A stretch of DNA of 27,194 nt, taken from Gnetum montanum (lineage: Eukaryota > Streptophyta > Gnetopsida > Gnetales > Gnetaceae). The stretch is taken from positions 365,478 through 392,671 of the forward strand of contig MNCI01007588.1 of assembly GCA_015680685.1 (NCBI GenBank), in the 5' to 3' direction. The notes under the pieces were generated by a model, which saw nothing but the letters and a program-made list of their open reading frames with translations, made no database searches and had not been told where the DNA came from. Shown here piece after piece: positions 1-9,770 of the stretch. The first letter of the stretch is position 1. Each line of letters begins with the position of its first letter. The position numbers and the translations under genes are program-made.

Positions 1-1774
1 ACATCAGAGTTAGTGATTTTCCCCTTACCCTTGTTATGTGCAGAGTCTAAATCTCTCCACTTTGTCTTACCTTTGTCACTACTTTGTTCTACCTTAGACT
101 CTTCTACAATTTTTAAGAAATTTCAATTTTAGAGTCTAAGGAACTCCATACGTCATCTACCTTAGCCGCAATTTCTGTTGTAAGCTTTTGAAGTGACAAG
201 ATCTTTCTATTCACCAACTCTTCAATTGGTGACTCATTCTCTTCATCGCAAAATTTCACTCCCTTCTTTCGAAGAGAGGGATCACGGTTGTATTCTTCCG
301 CACTTTCCCTTTTTCATAGCTCACCTTCTTCTTTTGCTACTTGCTCCAACAAGTGATGTACTTCATGGGCTCTAAGTTTTGAGAGTCTCCCTTGGACATA
401 AGTCCCAAGGGTTCTTCTAGTTTCATGCCTTAGCCCATCCACAATGTGGCAAAGTTGATCCCGCTAAGCGTATCCATGGCCCAGGCAACGATGTAACAAT
501 GTGTAGTAGCGGGCCATGGCAGCATCCAAGGGTTCATATGTACCTTGTTTCCAGCCTTGGATCTGCTTACGCAAATTAGACACTCTGGAAGACATTTGAT
601 ACTTCTTGTTGAACAATTCTAGCATCGTACTCCACCTCTTGATGGTTTTCGGTTCTAAGGATTGGTACCAACTCTCTGCTTCTTTGGTGAGTGTCCTAGG
701 GAACAACTTAAGTTTTTGCCACTCATTTTTTATATTCTACAAGGCACAGGCATCGTGGAATTCCTGTAAATGACTTTGCAGATCAGCGTTGTATCCCCCT
801 TCAAATCGTGGGATATTGTTCATGTCTGAACATTTGATCCGACCATCTTTTAAATGCCTTGTGGGAATCCTAACTACCTCCATTATGTCAAGCATACTTC
901 GGGTTGTGAGTAAGGGCTCATCATGATCATCTCTTTCATGATGCCTGTGATGTCTGCGTTGTTCCCTACTCTCCCTACGTTCATGCCCTTGTCCTCTTTC
1001 TTGACTTTCCCATCGAGATCTCTCATTTTGTCTACCTTTATCCTCTCCGTTGTGTTCATGATGGCTATGCCCAAATGTGGAAGGAGAGGGTGAGTGATGT
1101 GAAGAAGGGGAAGAAGAAGGCGAACCATCGCCATGATAATGTTTCTTGCCTTCTCTTCGGCTGCTATGTCCCCGATCGTGGTGATGATCTAAGTGCCCGT
1201 CCTTAGCATGTGTCATTCCTTCTATGAACAGTTGGTGTTCACGGGCATCAGAACTAGGGATATGTATCGTTGATCGTAGGTTCTGATACCCTACCTCCTC
1301 ACTTTCATTAAGAGGGGGAACATCTCTTGATAGTGAACCAGTTATAAATGGTTCACCATCTCTAGTTTCACCAAGGACGTGCGGGACCTCTTTGCCCTTC
1401 AATAATGTATGTTGGCTCTCCTGCCTTGTGTCCCTCATACGTTGTGCTTCTGTGGGATAGTAATCCCTTCAATCAAAGTCTTCTACAACGTATTCTACAT
1501 ACAATTCTATCATGCCAATCTATGCCAAAGCATGGAAAAGCATGTTAGGGACTGACCAATCTAGGGGTAACATGATGTTACCTTGCAAATCTCTCCATCA
1601 CAGCTGTTCGTCTTGATGGAGGATAAAGGTAAAGTTTGGAATATACTCATTGGGATGAGTATAAACTATCTTGTATTGTTTAGGACTTGGCTGATTTTGG
1701 CTATGTGTTTTTGACTACCGACTATTCTTTGTATTATCCTTAGGTGGTGAGTTGCTCTTGTTCGAAGAAGACAT
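1..1774 (-). pseudogene. gag: broken gag of element A1
   Basis: The start at 1774 (MSSSNKSNS) is colinear with the gag start of element B (MSSLHRHED at 4370). Next come a YTHPNEYIPNFTFILH block (B has YTHRDEYVPDFTFILH), then a long Ser/His/Arg-rich stretch (about 1290-930) with repeated H, R and E. The gag core follows at about 910-350, with MNNIPRFEGGYNADLQ, LFPRTLTKEAESWYQSL, LFNKKYQ and LRAHEVHHLLEQVAKEEG. This core resembles the plant retrotransposon gag domain that forms the virus-like particle. Several in-frame stops break it, for example near 1702 and at 735-721 and 470. The zinc knuckle is not reached before the window ends. Two open stretches survive, 1438-737 and 706-464, both in the true frame. 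Confidence 0.88.
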
Positions 1775-1896
1775 TTTTATCGATGTGCTAGCTCACTGTT
1801 ATATATAAATCTTTCTTTAATTATCCTAAGGGTTCCTTTAGGCTTCCAACAATGTGAGTGATATCCTTATGTTCTATTTAGCACACAAACACTTAG

Positions 1897-1914
1897 TCCC
1901 TGGCAATGGCGCCA
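1897..1914 (-). other. primer-binding site of A1 (tRNA-Asp type)
   Basis: On the minus strand this reads TGGCGCCATTGCCAGGGA. The complement of the 3' end of plant tRNA-Asp is TGGCGCCGTTGCCGGGGA, so 16 of 18 bases match and both differences are G to A. It lies one base (T) inside the LTR end ATCATCA, as expected for the start of minus-strand DNA synthesis. Confidence 0.9.
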
Positions 1915-2362
1915 ATGATGATTGGCGAGGTACCCCTACACTCAACCATACGAAACTAGCGTAGCACGCACGATCCGGTCGAACTCTACAAACTAAGTGC
2001 CTACACACCCCATGGAACACTTGGGGTTAATCATTCGTTGTCTTCCCAGACTTACTTGTGGTTGTCATGGTGTATGGTTAAGTAAGTCCGAGGTATATGA
2101 TTTTTATAGTTTTTTATGTTTTTCTCCTATGTTATCGAGGTGAAGGGTTGAGAAACTAACTAAGTCTAACTAATGGCTAAGTCTAAATTACCTAACGTCA
2201 GCATCCGTTCCCACTTACCGTACACACCCTAAACCGATGCAATCGTGGCTACCAAATGTTAATCATTGCTGGGATCACCATGTGTAACGCACGTGCTCGA
2301 AGTGATCGTACTGAGGCACTTAACTAGGAGGAAAGGGTTGAGAGAATCTAATCTAGCCTAAG

Positions 2363-2590
2363 TGCGATGAGTAGTCGATTCCTTGACTAACCGTACACAT
2401 CTTGGTGCACGACTACCACTAGGATTACCAAGCACAGATCCTGAATACGCCACTGGGTTACCAAGTAGTCACACTAGATGCTCATAATCAAGTCGTACTC
2501 ATACCGCGTTGCGATGAGCAGCCGATTCCTTGACTATCCGTACACATCCTTAGATGCTTGTAATCAAGTCGTACTCATACTGCATTCTAG
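2363..2590 (-). repeat. tandem duplication inside the A1 LTR
   Basis: The block from gcgatgag at 2363 is repeated from 2511: both copies have the variant cgattccttgacta-ccgtacacatc. The block from tagatgct at 2475 is repeated at 2551 with aatcaagtcgtactcata. The second copy has lost about 72 bp in the middle. The A2 LTR has a single copy of this region. Confidence 0.75.
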
Positions 2591-2838
2591 GAGTTTAAGG
2601 ATGAGAGAGAAAACAATAAATAAAATCCTATTCCATGCATTGCAAGGTTTATCCAGGAAGTTTGTCTGTATTGCCATACACAACTTGTGTTTAGGTACAA
2701 TCTTGTTCGAATAAAGATTCGTTTACTTTAGGACTCCTACTGCGGGCACATGGAAAATATTCTATCTCTAGAGTGATCAAACTACCAGAGTTTCCCTACT
2801 TCTAACTCAGGATTGGGAAACAAGGGAGAGCTACCTCT

Positions 2839-2935
2839 TATTTATAGATATGGCGATGGACCACGATATCGCGTACGCGACATCATAGGGGAAGACACGA
2901 TATCACGTATGCAATATCGCATGGGATGCGATATC
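2839..2935 (-). promoter_or_regulatory. A1 LTR promoter: TATA box and palindrome array
   Basis: The TATA box TATAAATA is on the minus strand at 2846-2839. Upstream of it (higher coordinates) are five GATATC-like hexamers at 2865, 2879, 2899, 2913 and 2930. Paired with 8-bp cores they form the 20-bp dyads GATATCGCGTACGCGACATC (2865-2884) and GATATCACGTATGCAATATC (2899-2918). The gap between array and TATA box is 18 bp. The mismatches in the dyads are mostly transitions at former CpG sites. Confidence 0.82.
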
Positions 2936-2962
2936 GCGGCCTATGCAAATCACGTCTCGTCA

Positions 2963-3399
2963 ATAATCAAAACCCTCTGAGACAAATATATGTTGAAAAT
3001 GTCTTTCAAGAAAATCATTAATAATAAGAGCATCGAAACTAATTTGACCATAAACTTCCATAACATCAATAATAGGTAAATTACTTTCACCTTATAAGAA
3101 TTTAAAATTCTTTATATGGTTTTTCTTCTACTTTCAACCAATTAAGATAACTCTTAATGAGAGCACTCTTAGCATTATGCACATCCTACTTTTTTTTGAC
3201 TAAATGAACATAAGCAAGTTGTTGTTGAAGTTTAATATTAAAGAGATCATTATGTAAAACAGTGTTGATTTGTTGAATTTCATCATAAAATTTTTTTCAA
3301 TCTTCCTTTATCGCATGCAACCACCAATCAATCTAACCTAATTTACTAATGGGTCTCATTTCTACATTCCAAAGAGACATCAAAATACCTTTTCTAGAA
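2963..3399 (-). mobile_element. L1-type LINE fragment, left part (between EN and RT)
   Basis: Minus-strand reading from 3399 gives RKGILMSLWNVEMRPISKLG, then KKFYDEIQQINTVLHNDLFNIKLQQQLAYVHLVKKK and SALIKSYLNWLKVEEKPYKEF, with stops between. This resembles the segment between endonuclease and RT in plant L1 elements. Removing element B and one copy of its TAGAA duplication joins it without a gap, in the same frame, to the endonuclease end at 17213. At the other end the fragment is cut by the A1 LTR. Confidence 0.72.
3395..3399. repeat. target-site duplication TAGAA, left copy
   Basis: TAGAA lies directly before the TGATGAGTCG start of the 5' LTR of element B. The same five bases follow the TCATCA end of the 3' LTR at 17213-17217. 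A 5-bp duplication is normal for Ty3/gypsy integration. Confidence 0.92.
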
Positions 3400-4218
3400 T
3401 GATGAGTCGTGCATTGGCTATGTCAACGAGGCCTCGTCGACACAGGGTCTATTTTTTCCTATAAATATGTGCCAACCCACCGTGTTTAGGCATCATTCAA
3501 TCGTAATTGTAGTGAAGCTCTTGTAGTTTTTCCATTTGAAAGTTAGAATATTTTCCCAAGTGCTTGTAGCAGGAGTCATTAAGTATACGAATCTTTATTT
3601 GAGCACTATTATACTTGAGCATGATAGTGCATGTGGCAATAAAGATGAGCTTCTTGATAAACCTTGCAACATTCTGGGCAGCTTAAATATTTTATTGATG
3701 CATTTAATGTTTTCAACTATTTATTTAACGTTCCTTAGTAATTAAGTGAGATAAGCTAAATATCGATTAAGTAAACACATAAGTATGACTGCTTTGAGCA
3801 TGCATATGACATTTGGTAATCCCAGCAGTTCTTAATGCTTGGTAACCCAACAATGTTATATTTGTTTAGGATGTGTATGGAAAGTGGGACTAGATACTTA
3901 TGTTAAGACTAGTTACATGAGAGTTAGGCAATTAGATTAAAGTAGACATTAAATTACTTCATTCCTTACCCTATTTATTTCAAGTACCAAAACCATAAAA
4001 TACAAAATGATAAAAATCATGTACCTTAATTACACTTAAACCATACCCTTAAGCTTCACAAGTGTAGTTGGGAAGACAAAAAAATTTCTTAACACCCAGT
4101 TCACTTCCTAGAGAACTAGTGCATCAGAAACTATAGAGTCCACGGAATTTAATCATATCACATGTGAATGCTTTGTGATTTGTATGGTTGGGCGTAGGGG
4201 CACCTTCACTGCTCATCA
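3400..4218 (+). repeat. 5' LTR of element B
   Basis: 819 bp, from TGATGAGTCG to CTGCTCATCA. It is alignable over its full length with 16336-17212. The 3' LTR is 58 bp longer, mainly because it holds more palindrome units upstream of the TATA box. Confidence 0.93.
3422..3467 (+). promoter_or_regulatory. B 5' LTR promoter: one dyad and TATA box
   Basis: The 20-bp dyad GTCAACGAGGCCTCGTCGAC (3422-3441) is perfect except for one arm position pair, CA against CG, a CpG transition. The TATA box TATAAATA is at 3460-3467, with 18 bp between them. This is the same spacing as in the 3' LTR and in both family-A LTRs. Confidence 0.82.
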
Positions 4219-4219
4219 T

Positions 4220-4237
4220 TGGTGCCATTGTCAAGGA
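4220..4237 (+). other. primer-binding site of element B (tRNA-Asp type)
   Basis: TGGTGCCATTGTCAAGGA, one base after the LTR end TCATCA. It matches TGGCGCCGTTGCCGGGGA, the complement of the plant tRNA-Asp 3' end, at 14 of 18 positions. All four differences are C to T or G to A. The position and the match to the A1 PBS make the call firm despite the decay. Confidence 0.87.
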
Positions 4238-4369
4238 CTCTTTTTGTTTGAAACATGCACTATCTAGGATTAGTGAAAATTATTAATATCATTGAACAAA
4301 CCCTAAGGTTGACATCATTCTCAAATTATATAGTTACAAAAGCACACTGATATTTTATTTTTTTGCAAA

Positions 4370-6930
4370 ATGTCTTCTTTGCACAGGCATGAAGATGTCA
4401 AACCACCAATCCCACAATAGTGTAAGGTTGTATATACTCATCGAGATGAGTACGTACCTGACTTCACCTTCATCCTACACTAGGATGAGTAGCTGTGATG
4501 GCATGACATGGAGGGCAACATTGTAATGCCCCTCGATCAATTTGTGGCCATGATGCTACTTCAAACTCTTAAGAAGTTAGGCATCCATGATCTTCAAGAG
4601 GAGAAAGTTATGCATGATTATGACTTCTAAGACTACCATCCAACTGACACACAATGTAGGAGAGATTGACATCAGGAGAAGCATCATGAATTTGTCAAGG
4701 GAAAATGGTTCACCAATCCCTTGTTCTCGCTAAACCAAGATGATAATGAGCATCCTTTCTTTGGAGGCTCTCAACATGAAAATTCTTTACCCCTAGTTAC
4801 TGATGATGGGAGTGTGAACTTGAATCTACATTCTAGTATTAAAAATCTATGTTTAGGAAAAGATGGTAGTCAAGGTAGGGGCTTGGACAAGCATCAAGAT
4901 GATAAGAAACCTAACGAATGTGATTGTAGCAACTAAAGGGAAGTGGATAGATACCATGGTGCTGGCAGTCCTTCTCCCTCTTCATCCTCTTCATCTACAT
5001 TTTCTTTTTCCTCTTCTTATGGTTTTAAAAAATTCCATAGAAGGAATAATTGTGATGGAGGTGAGCAGAAAAACAATAATACTAATCGCCATGCCCATAA
5101 TAATCGAAGGGGTAGCAGAGGACATCATCAATGATAATGAGATAATGATGATGATGAGCCTTTGCTAGCAACTCGAAGCATGCTTAACATTGCAAAGGCA
5201 TGTAAGATCCTAAATAGTCATGTGAAAGATAGTTAGATCAAGCACTTAGACATGAATAATATTCTACGATTTGAGGGGGGATATAACTCTGATTTGCAAA
5301 ATCATCTACAAGCCTTTCATGATTCCTGCACCTTACAAAACATAGACAATGACTACCAGAAATTGAAGCTATTCCCCAGGACACTTATCAAAGAGGTAGA
5401 AATCTGGTACTGATTCTTGGAATCAAAATCTATCTGCCGATGGAGTACAATGCTTGAGCTATTCAATCATAAATACCAAACATACTATAGAGTGTCCAAT
5501 TTGAGAAGGCAAATCCAAGGCTAGAAACAGGAATACATGAACCCTTGGATTCTACCATGGGAAAATATTATTCTCTCATACATTGATTCCCTAGCCATGA
5601 TTATTCTCAAAGAGAACAACTCCATCACACCATAAATGGGCTTAGAGCAAAAACCAAAAAAGCTCTTGGGATTTATGCCTAAGGGAGACTATTTGAATTA
5701 AGAGCTCATCAAATACAAAGGCTAATAGAGCAAGTAGCAAAAGAAGAAGGTGAGTTTCGGAAAAGGGAAAGTGTAGAAGAATATAATAGGGTCCCTTCCA
5801 TTAGGAAAAGGGAGTCTGATTCTGTGATGAGGAGGAGTCACCACTTAATGAAATGGTGAACATGAAAACCTTGCCCATCCAAAATTCTGTTTCTGACATT
5901 CTGGCAAAGGTTGATAAATTATGGGAATCTTTAAATGAAAAATTCCAAATTGCTATAAAGATTGCTAAAGATTCCAAAGAGTAGAATAGTGATCACAACT
6001 ACAGGAGGGGAAAGAAGCTAAACGTGCCTACCAAAGAGGTAAGGGCAAAGCTGCTATAGTAGAAGAAGTTATCGAGACAAACTCTGATGATGATGTTGGG
6101 TGTGACATTTGTCAATATGAACATTAGAAGAGATGTTGCCCTATAGTGTCACATTTATAAGATTCTTGGGTGTATGCACTGAATCCTCGACTAGCAAGGA
6201 GGTAAGCACCCAAAAAATTACCTTATCTTTAAGGTAATCCAAGGCAATTCCACCAACAACATCAAGCTTACTATCCAAGTGGAGCTCCATCATAATCATG
6301 TGAGCAATACCAATAGTGGCACCAACCACAATCATAGGGAATGCAACTACCAAGACAGTAGTACCCTTAGAGGCAACCAAATCCATGTGGGTACTATGTT
6401 CAACAACCTGTTTCTCCATTAAGTTCGGCCAACCACACCTTATTCCAACATCACTATTACCCTCCAAAGTATCATCAAACTCATTCACCATATAGTTGAG
6501 GGGAGCACTCATATCCATACCACCCACTACATTCATCTACACACATCCCTCCACCCTCAACCCAGTTACCTCTTGCTCCATCCATGTAGGGAAAAATTCT
6601 ACCACAAGCACAACAACGAAATGCTACAAGGGCTATAAATTTACAACCAGCCTTTCAGTTGAGTAGTTCAAATAATCGATCAAAGAAATGATCATTTTTC
6701 TAACCCAACAGTCCTCCCAAACCCTCATAACCTAATGTAGTTGGTCATCTTTTATTTCTACCAACCTCATCCTCTACATCAAACACATTCGAGATCCCTT
6801 TAAACTAAATGTTGCCTTAGATATGCACTCTGATGTTAACCCATGTTGTCTCCAATTGGATCAAGGCTAGTAACCTTCCCATGAAAAGATCTAACTTGAG
6901 AAGTCCTCTTATTTACTTATAGATTTCTAG
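4370..6930 (+). pseudogene. gag: broken gag of element B
   Basis: It starts MSSLHRHED at 4370, colinear with A1 gag. A Ser-rich block (about 4963-5030) is followed by the core at about 5160-5760, with MNNILRFEGGYNSDLQ, LFPRTLIKEVEIWY, STMLELFNHKYQ and LIEQVAKEEGEFRKRES. A zinc knuckle at 6101-6139 reads C-DI-C-QYE-H-(stop)KRC-C, a CX2CX3HX4C pattern also found in A2. Then comes a Pro/Tyr/Gln-rich linker of about 800 nt (YYVQQPVSPL, YYPPKYHQTHSPY) leading to the protease. Many in-frame stops are TAG or TAA where relatives have Gln or Trp. The end is approximate because no clear gag stop separates it from protease. Confidence 0.87.
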
Positions 6931-7260
6931 ACATGAGCCATGCAAGGCTCTTCTTGATTCTGGTTTCGATGTTAATCTCATCTCCTACAACATGTACAAG
7001 GCCTAGAACCTACCACCTCTCAAGAAGAGCCATATTCATTTGGAATTGGTAGAACAATCAATTAGTATCCCTTTGGGATTAGTGGAGGACATTGTGAACA
7101 CAATTTGTGGTTGGTCCTATCCTTTCAATTTTCTAGTGATCAAGGTAGAAAATTTCAAAGGTGACTTCCCCATCATTATGGGACGTGCATGGTTGAGCAC
7201 TACTGATGCATGAATGGGCATCAAGGACCTCTTCTTGGAAATCTCTAAGGAAAATGAATT
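6931..7260 (+). pseudogene. retropepsin-like protease region of pol, element B
   Basis: The frame reads PCKALLDSGFDVNLISYNMY. The catalytic DSG of aspartic proteases is at 6956-6964 and intact. About 70 codons later is IIMGRAWLSTTDA (about 7172-7210), the hydrophobic-GR-x-W motif that closes the protease fold in plant gypsy elements. In-frame stops occur, for example after YKA and after TTDA. The distance from protease to the first RT motif is short (about 70 nt), so some linker may be lost. Confidence 0.85.
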
Positions 7261-7269
7261 TGGACAGCT

Positions 7270-8030
7270 TTAGAAGAAGTTGTGCCAAAGAAAGGTGGTA
7301 AGTGGTGGGTCTGCATCAACTTTAGACTATTAAATATGGCAACATTTAAATGTCATTTTTTATTGTCATTTGTGAACCAAGTATTGGATACTATATCTGG
7401 GCATTGTTTTTATAGCTTCTTGGATGATTATAGTGGCTATAACCAAATCCAAATTATGCTAAAGGATTAGGCTAAAACAACATTCATGAGTCCTTGCAAG
7501 ACTTTTGCATATTGCAAGATGTCATTTGGTTTATACAATGCCCTTGTAACATTTCAACTCCTAGTCCTTAGTATTTTTTAACAATAAATTGGTGGTGGGG
7601 TAGAAGTCTTTATGACTGACTTCTCTACCTATAGGGCTACATTTGAGTAAGCCCTAGACCGCCTTGAGAAAGTATTGAAAAGATGTGTTGAAACAAAACT
7701 TAGGCTCAATTGGCAGAAAATCCATTTAATGATCCAAGAAGGCATAGTACTGGGGCACAAAATTACTCAGAAAGGGATTGAGGTAGACTAGGAAAAGATA
7801 AGGGTCATCCAAAAAATCACATGCCAACCAGAGATAGTCAAAGACATCCAATCATTTCTTGGACACACTAGCTACTACCAACAGTTTATATAGAATTTCT
7901 CTAAGATCACAAAGCCATTGGTAGAACTTCCAAAGAAAGATGCTCCATTCATCTAGACCAAGAAGTGCGAACATGCATTCCAATAGCTAAAGGAAAAACT
8001 TGTAGAAACTCCACTTCTACAAGAACTAGA
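7270..8030 (+). pseudogene. reverse transcriptase region of pol, element B
   Basis: The frame reads VPKKGGKWWVCINFRLLN, then YSFLDDYSGYNQIQI (about 7411-7455), the catalytic region with the first Asp. TTFMSPCKTFAYCKMSFGLYNA follows. The YMDD box is changed to F-M-T-D (7609-7620), so one catalytic Asp is gone and the enzyme would be dead even without the stops. EGIVLGHKITQKGIEVD, FLGHTSYYQQFI and NFSKITKPLVEL follow, the usual connection of gypsy RT to RNase H. Stops interrupt at several places, several where relatives have Gln. Confidence 0.93.
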
Positions 8031-8039
8031 TTCATCCAA

Positions 8040-8465
8040 CCATTTCACATAATGACTAATGCATCTAATTATGCCTTGGGATTCATGCTTACGTAGTTAG
8101 ATGATAAGAAATATCCATATTACATCCACTATGCAAGCCAAAGCATTGTGGGTGCATAGTTGAATTACACCACAACTGAGAAAGAACTAATGGTAGTGGT
8201 GTATGCTCTCTAAAAGTTTAGGCACTATGTGCTTGGCTATAAAGTATTTGTGCACACAGATCATAGTGCCATTTTCTTCCTAATGAATAAGCCAATGGTG
8301 AACCCCCGTATCATACTGTGGCTGGTGATCTTGTAGGAATTCGATCTCACAATGGTAGATCAAAAAGGAACTAAGAATGTGGTCGCTGATCATCTCTCTA
8401 AGTTAAGATGGGATAACAAAGAGGAGAAGAGATTTCTCTCTGATGAATTTCCAAATGAACTCCTC
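8040..8465 (+). pseudogene. RNase H region of pol, element B
   Basis: The first acidic motif, normally TDAS, is TNAS here (8055-8066), so the active-site Asp is lost. The later motifs VFVHTDHSA (about 8250) and VADHLSKL (about 8385) are present, but they need small frame corrections from the RT frame. In a live element this domain removes RNA from the RNA/DNA hybrid during reverse transcription. I see no second (archaeal-type) RNase H domain next to it, which argues against the Tat/Ogre branch. Confidence 0.85.
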
Positions 8466-8794
8466 TTTATAGGAACAATAAATGACTAAATGCCTATATA
8501 AACAAAATGGTACGATGACATCCTTACTTACCTTCTCACTCAGGAGATGCCATAAGATCTAGACTTTAGGAAGAAATAACAATTTCTTCATTGGGCTAAG
8601 TACTTCATGGAAATCAATGGACACCTTTATAAGGTGTATGCCAATGGTCTGGTTCATTAGTGTGTCCTTGATGAAAACCAATTTTGTGTTCTCCAGGATT
8701 CTCATGAAGGCCCTTGTGAAGGCCACTATGCTAGGAGACGCATGAACTTAAAAATTTTGATGGCAGAATACTATTACCTAACAAGCTTCAGGGA
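8466..8794 (+). pseudogene. integrase N-terminal part, element B (interrupted)
   Basis: The frame reads VLQDSHEGPCEGHYARRRMN (about 8688-8747), carrying the two His of the HHCC zinc finger, then ILMAEYYYLTSFRD. It is broken off at 8794 by the solo LTR C. The Cys pair of the zinc finger is found after the insertion at 10483 onward. Confidence 0.87.
8790..8794. repeat. target-site duplication AGGGA, left copy
   Basis: AGGGA precedes the TGAAACACC start of solo LTR C and is repeated at 10483-10487 after its CTACA end. Cutting out 8795-10487 restores the integrase reading from SFRD into SC-EC-CQ. Confidence 0.88.
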
Positions 8795-8882
8795 TGAAAC
8801 ACCACCAAATTTAGGATTTTAGGTCTCGATTGCAAATTTAGCTAAGTGTCAAAACTTGAAAAAAAATTTCTAAGTGTTAAGA

Positions 8883-9360
8883 CTATGCTTCCCACTACTG
8901 GGACTACACTCTGGAGCGTAGTCAAAATAGCCTACACAAAAAACCCAAATTTCCAATCTTTTCTAAGTGTCAACAGTAGCTGTAAAATTTTCTAAGTGTC
9001 CTAACTACACTCTCCCTATCGAGACTATGCTCTATAGCCTAGTTAACATAGTTAGAACTGAAATGATCAGTTTTGCAAATTTACCAAAGTGTTAAGCTAG
9101 AGGCTACTAAGCATAGTTTACATGGAAAAGATAATTTGGCAAATTTTCAAACTCCTAAGCCTATGCTCCCTACTACATTCTAGAGCGTAGTTAGTGTAGA
9201 CTGCATGAGCACATCATTGCTAAATTTTTCAAAGTGTCAGGGCTATGCTCTCACCTCTAGGACTATGCTCTAGAGCATAGTTAGTGTAGTCTGCACTTAG
9301 CCTCATTTTTTGGCAAAGTTTTCCTAACTCCTAGGACTACGCTCTAGAGTGTAGTCATGC
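8883..9360 (+). repeat. imperfect repeats with a 20-bp palindrome in solo LTR C
   Basis: Five copies of a dyad of the type ACTACGCTCTAGAGCGTAGT lie at about 8903, 9024, 9172, 9262 and 9336. The copy ACTATGCTCTAGAGCATAGT at 9262-9281 is a perfect palindrome. The copies at 9172 and 9262 continue with TTAGTGTAG-CTGCA and are exactly 90 bp apart. Single half-sites (gcgtagt, gcatagt) occur up to about 9700. Differences between copies are mostly transitions. Confidence 0.82.
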
Positions 9361-9762
9361 AAAATTGTCTACAAAAGCCTCCAAAACTAAGCATCATCCT
9401 ACATCTCAGCTCCAACATTCCTTCAACAAGTGAGATCAACAAGTTTTGTCTCTTTTGCATCCCCCATTTGCCCCCAAATTGTACCTACACTTGACACCAC
9501 TCGAGAGAGTGGACAATGTAGTCCCAAAGCATAATCTCCGAAACTACATCGTTTTACATTGTTTTCAGGTACATTGTAGTTTGTTTGGCACTCGCACATG
9601 TAGCCTTGGCAATGTAGTCACAATTCAAAAATATCATAGGGTCCACTAGAGCACACCAGCATAACACCATTTGCTTCAGTGGGAGCGTAGTTGGGGCTAG
9701 CATAGTTCCAACTGCCCCTTACCATGTAGCGCTCGATCCACAAATCACACTAACCCTAACCC

Positions 9763-9770
9763 TATAAATA
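9763..9770 (+). promoter_or_regulatory. putative TATA box of solo LTR C
   Basis: TATAAATA, followed by CCCCAACACTTC, in the middle of the LTR. It lies about 400 bp after the palindromic repeats, unlike the tight spacing in families A and B. Confidence 0.55.

Larger units (their letters stand above)
1..2962 (-). mobile_element. Ty3/gypsy LTR retrotransposon A1, 5' part (Athila-like)
   Basis: Read on the minus strand, the element starts with a 5' LTR at 2962-1916, then one T, a primer-binding site at 1914-1897, a leader, and gag from 1774 to the left edge, where the window cuts it. Protease, RT and integrase would lie outside. It was inserted into the LINE; the 5 bp outside its LTR are ATAAT (2963-2967), but the partner duplication is off the window. 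The tRNA-Asp-type PBS and the similarity of gag to element B support a place near the Athila lineage. That lineage name is family knowledge, not shown directly here. Confidence 0.85.
1916..2962 (-). repeat. 5' LTR of A1
   Basis: About 1047 bp. On the minus strand it begins TGACGAGACG and ends CCAATCATCA, with TG/CA ends. It is clearly alignable with the LTR at 19677-20537: both share blocks such as ctcaaccatac, ttgtcttccca, the TATA box and the palindrome array. It is about 190 bp longer, mostly because of an internal duplication. TATA box and array lie near its start, so U3 is short and R/U5 is long. Confidence 0.88.

Noticed and set aside
193-375. Plus-strand open frame with a hydrophobic tail
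   Set aside because: It is antisense to A1 gag (VAKEEG region) and has no support of its own.
2478-2714. Open frame in the A1 LTR
   Set aside because: It spans the internal LTR duplication; LTRs of this kind are not coding and the A2 LTR has no equivalent frame.
3536-3745. Small open frame in the 5' LTR of B with a similar one at 16557-16742 in the 3' LTR
   Set aside because: The similarity is only because both lie in the LTR pair; there are many differences and no sign that the protein is kept.
6141-6536. Minus-strand open frame of 131 codons
   Set aside because: It lies opposite the Pro-rich gag linker of element B, which matches A2 gag on the sense strand; the minus frame has no recognisable motif.
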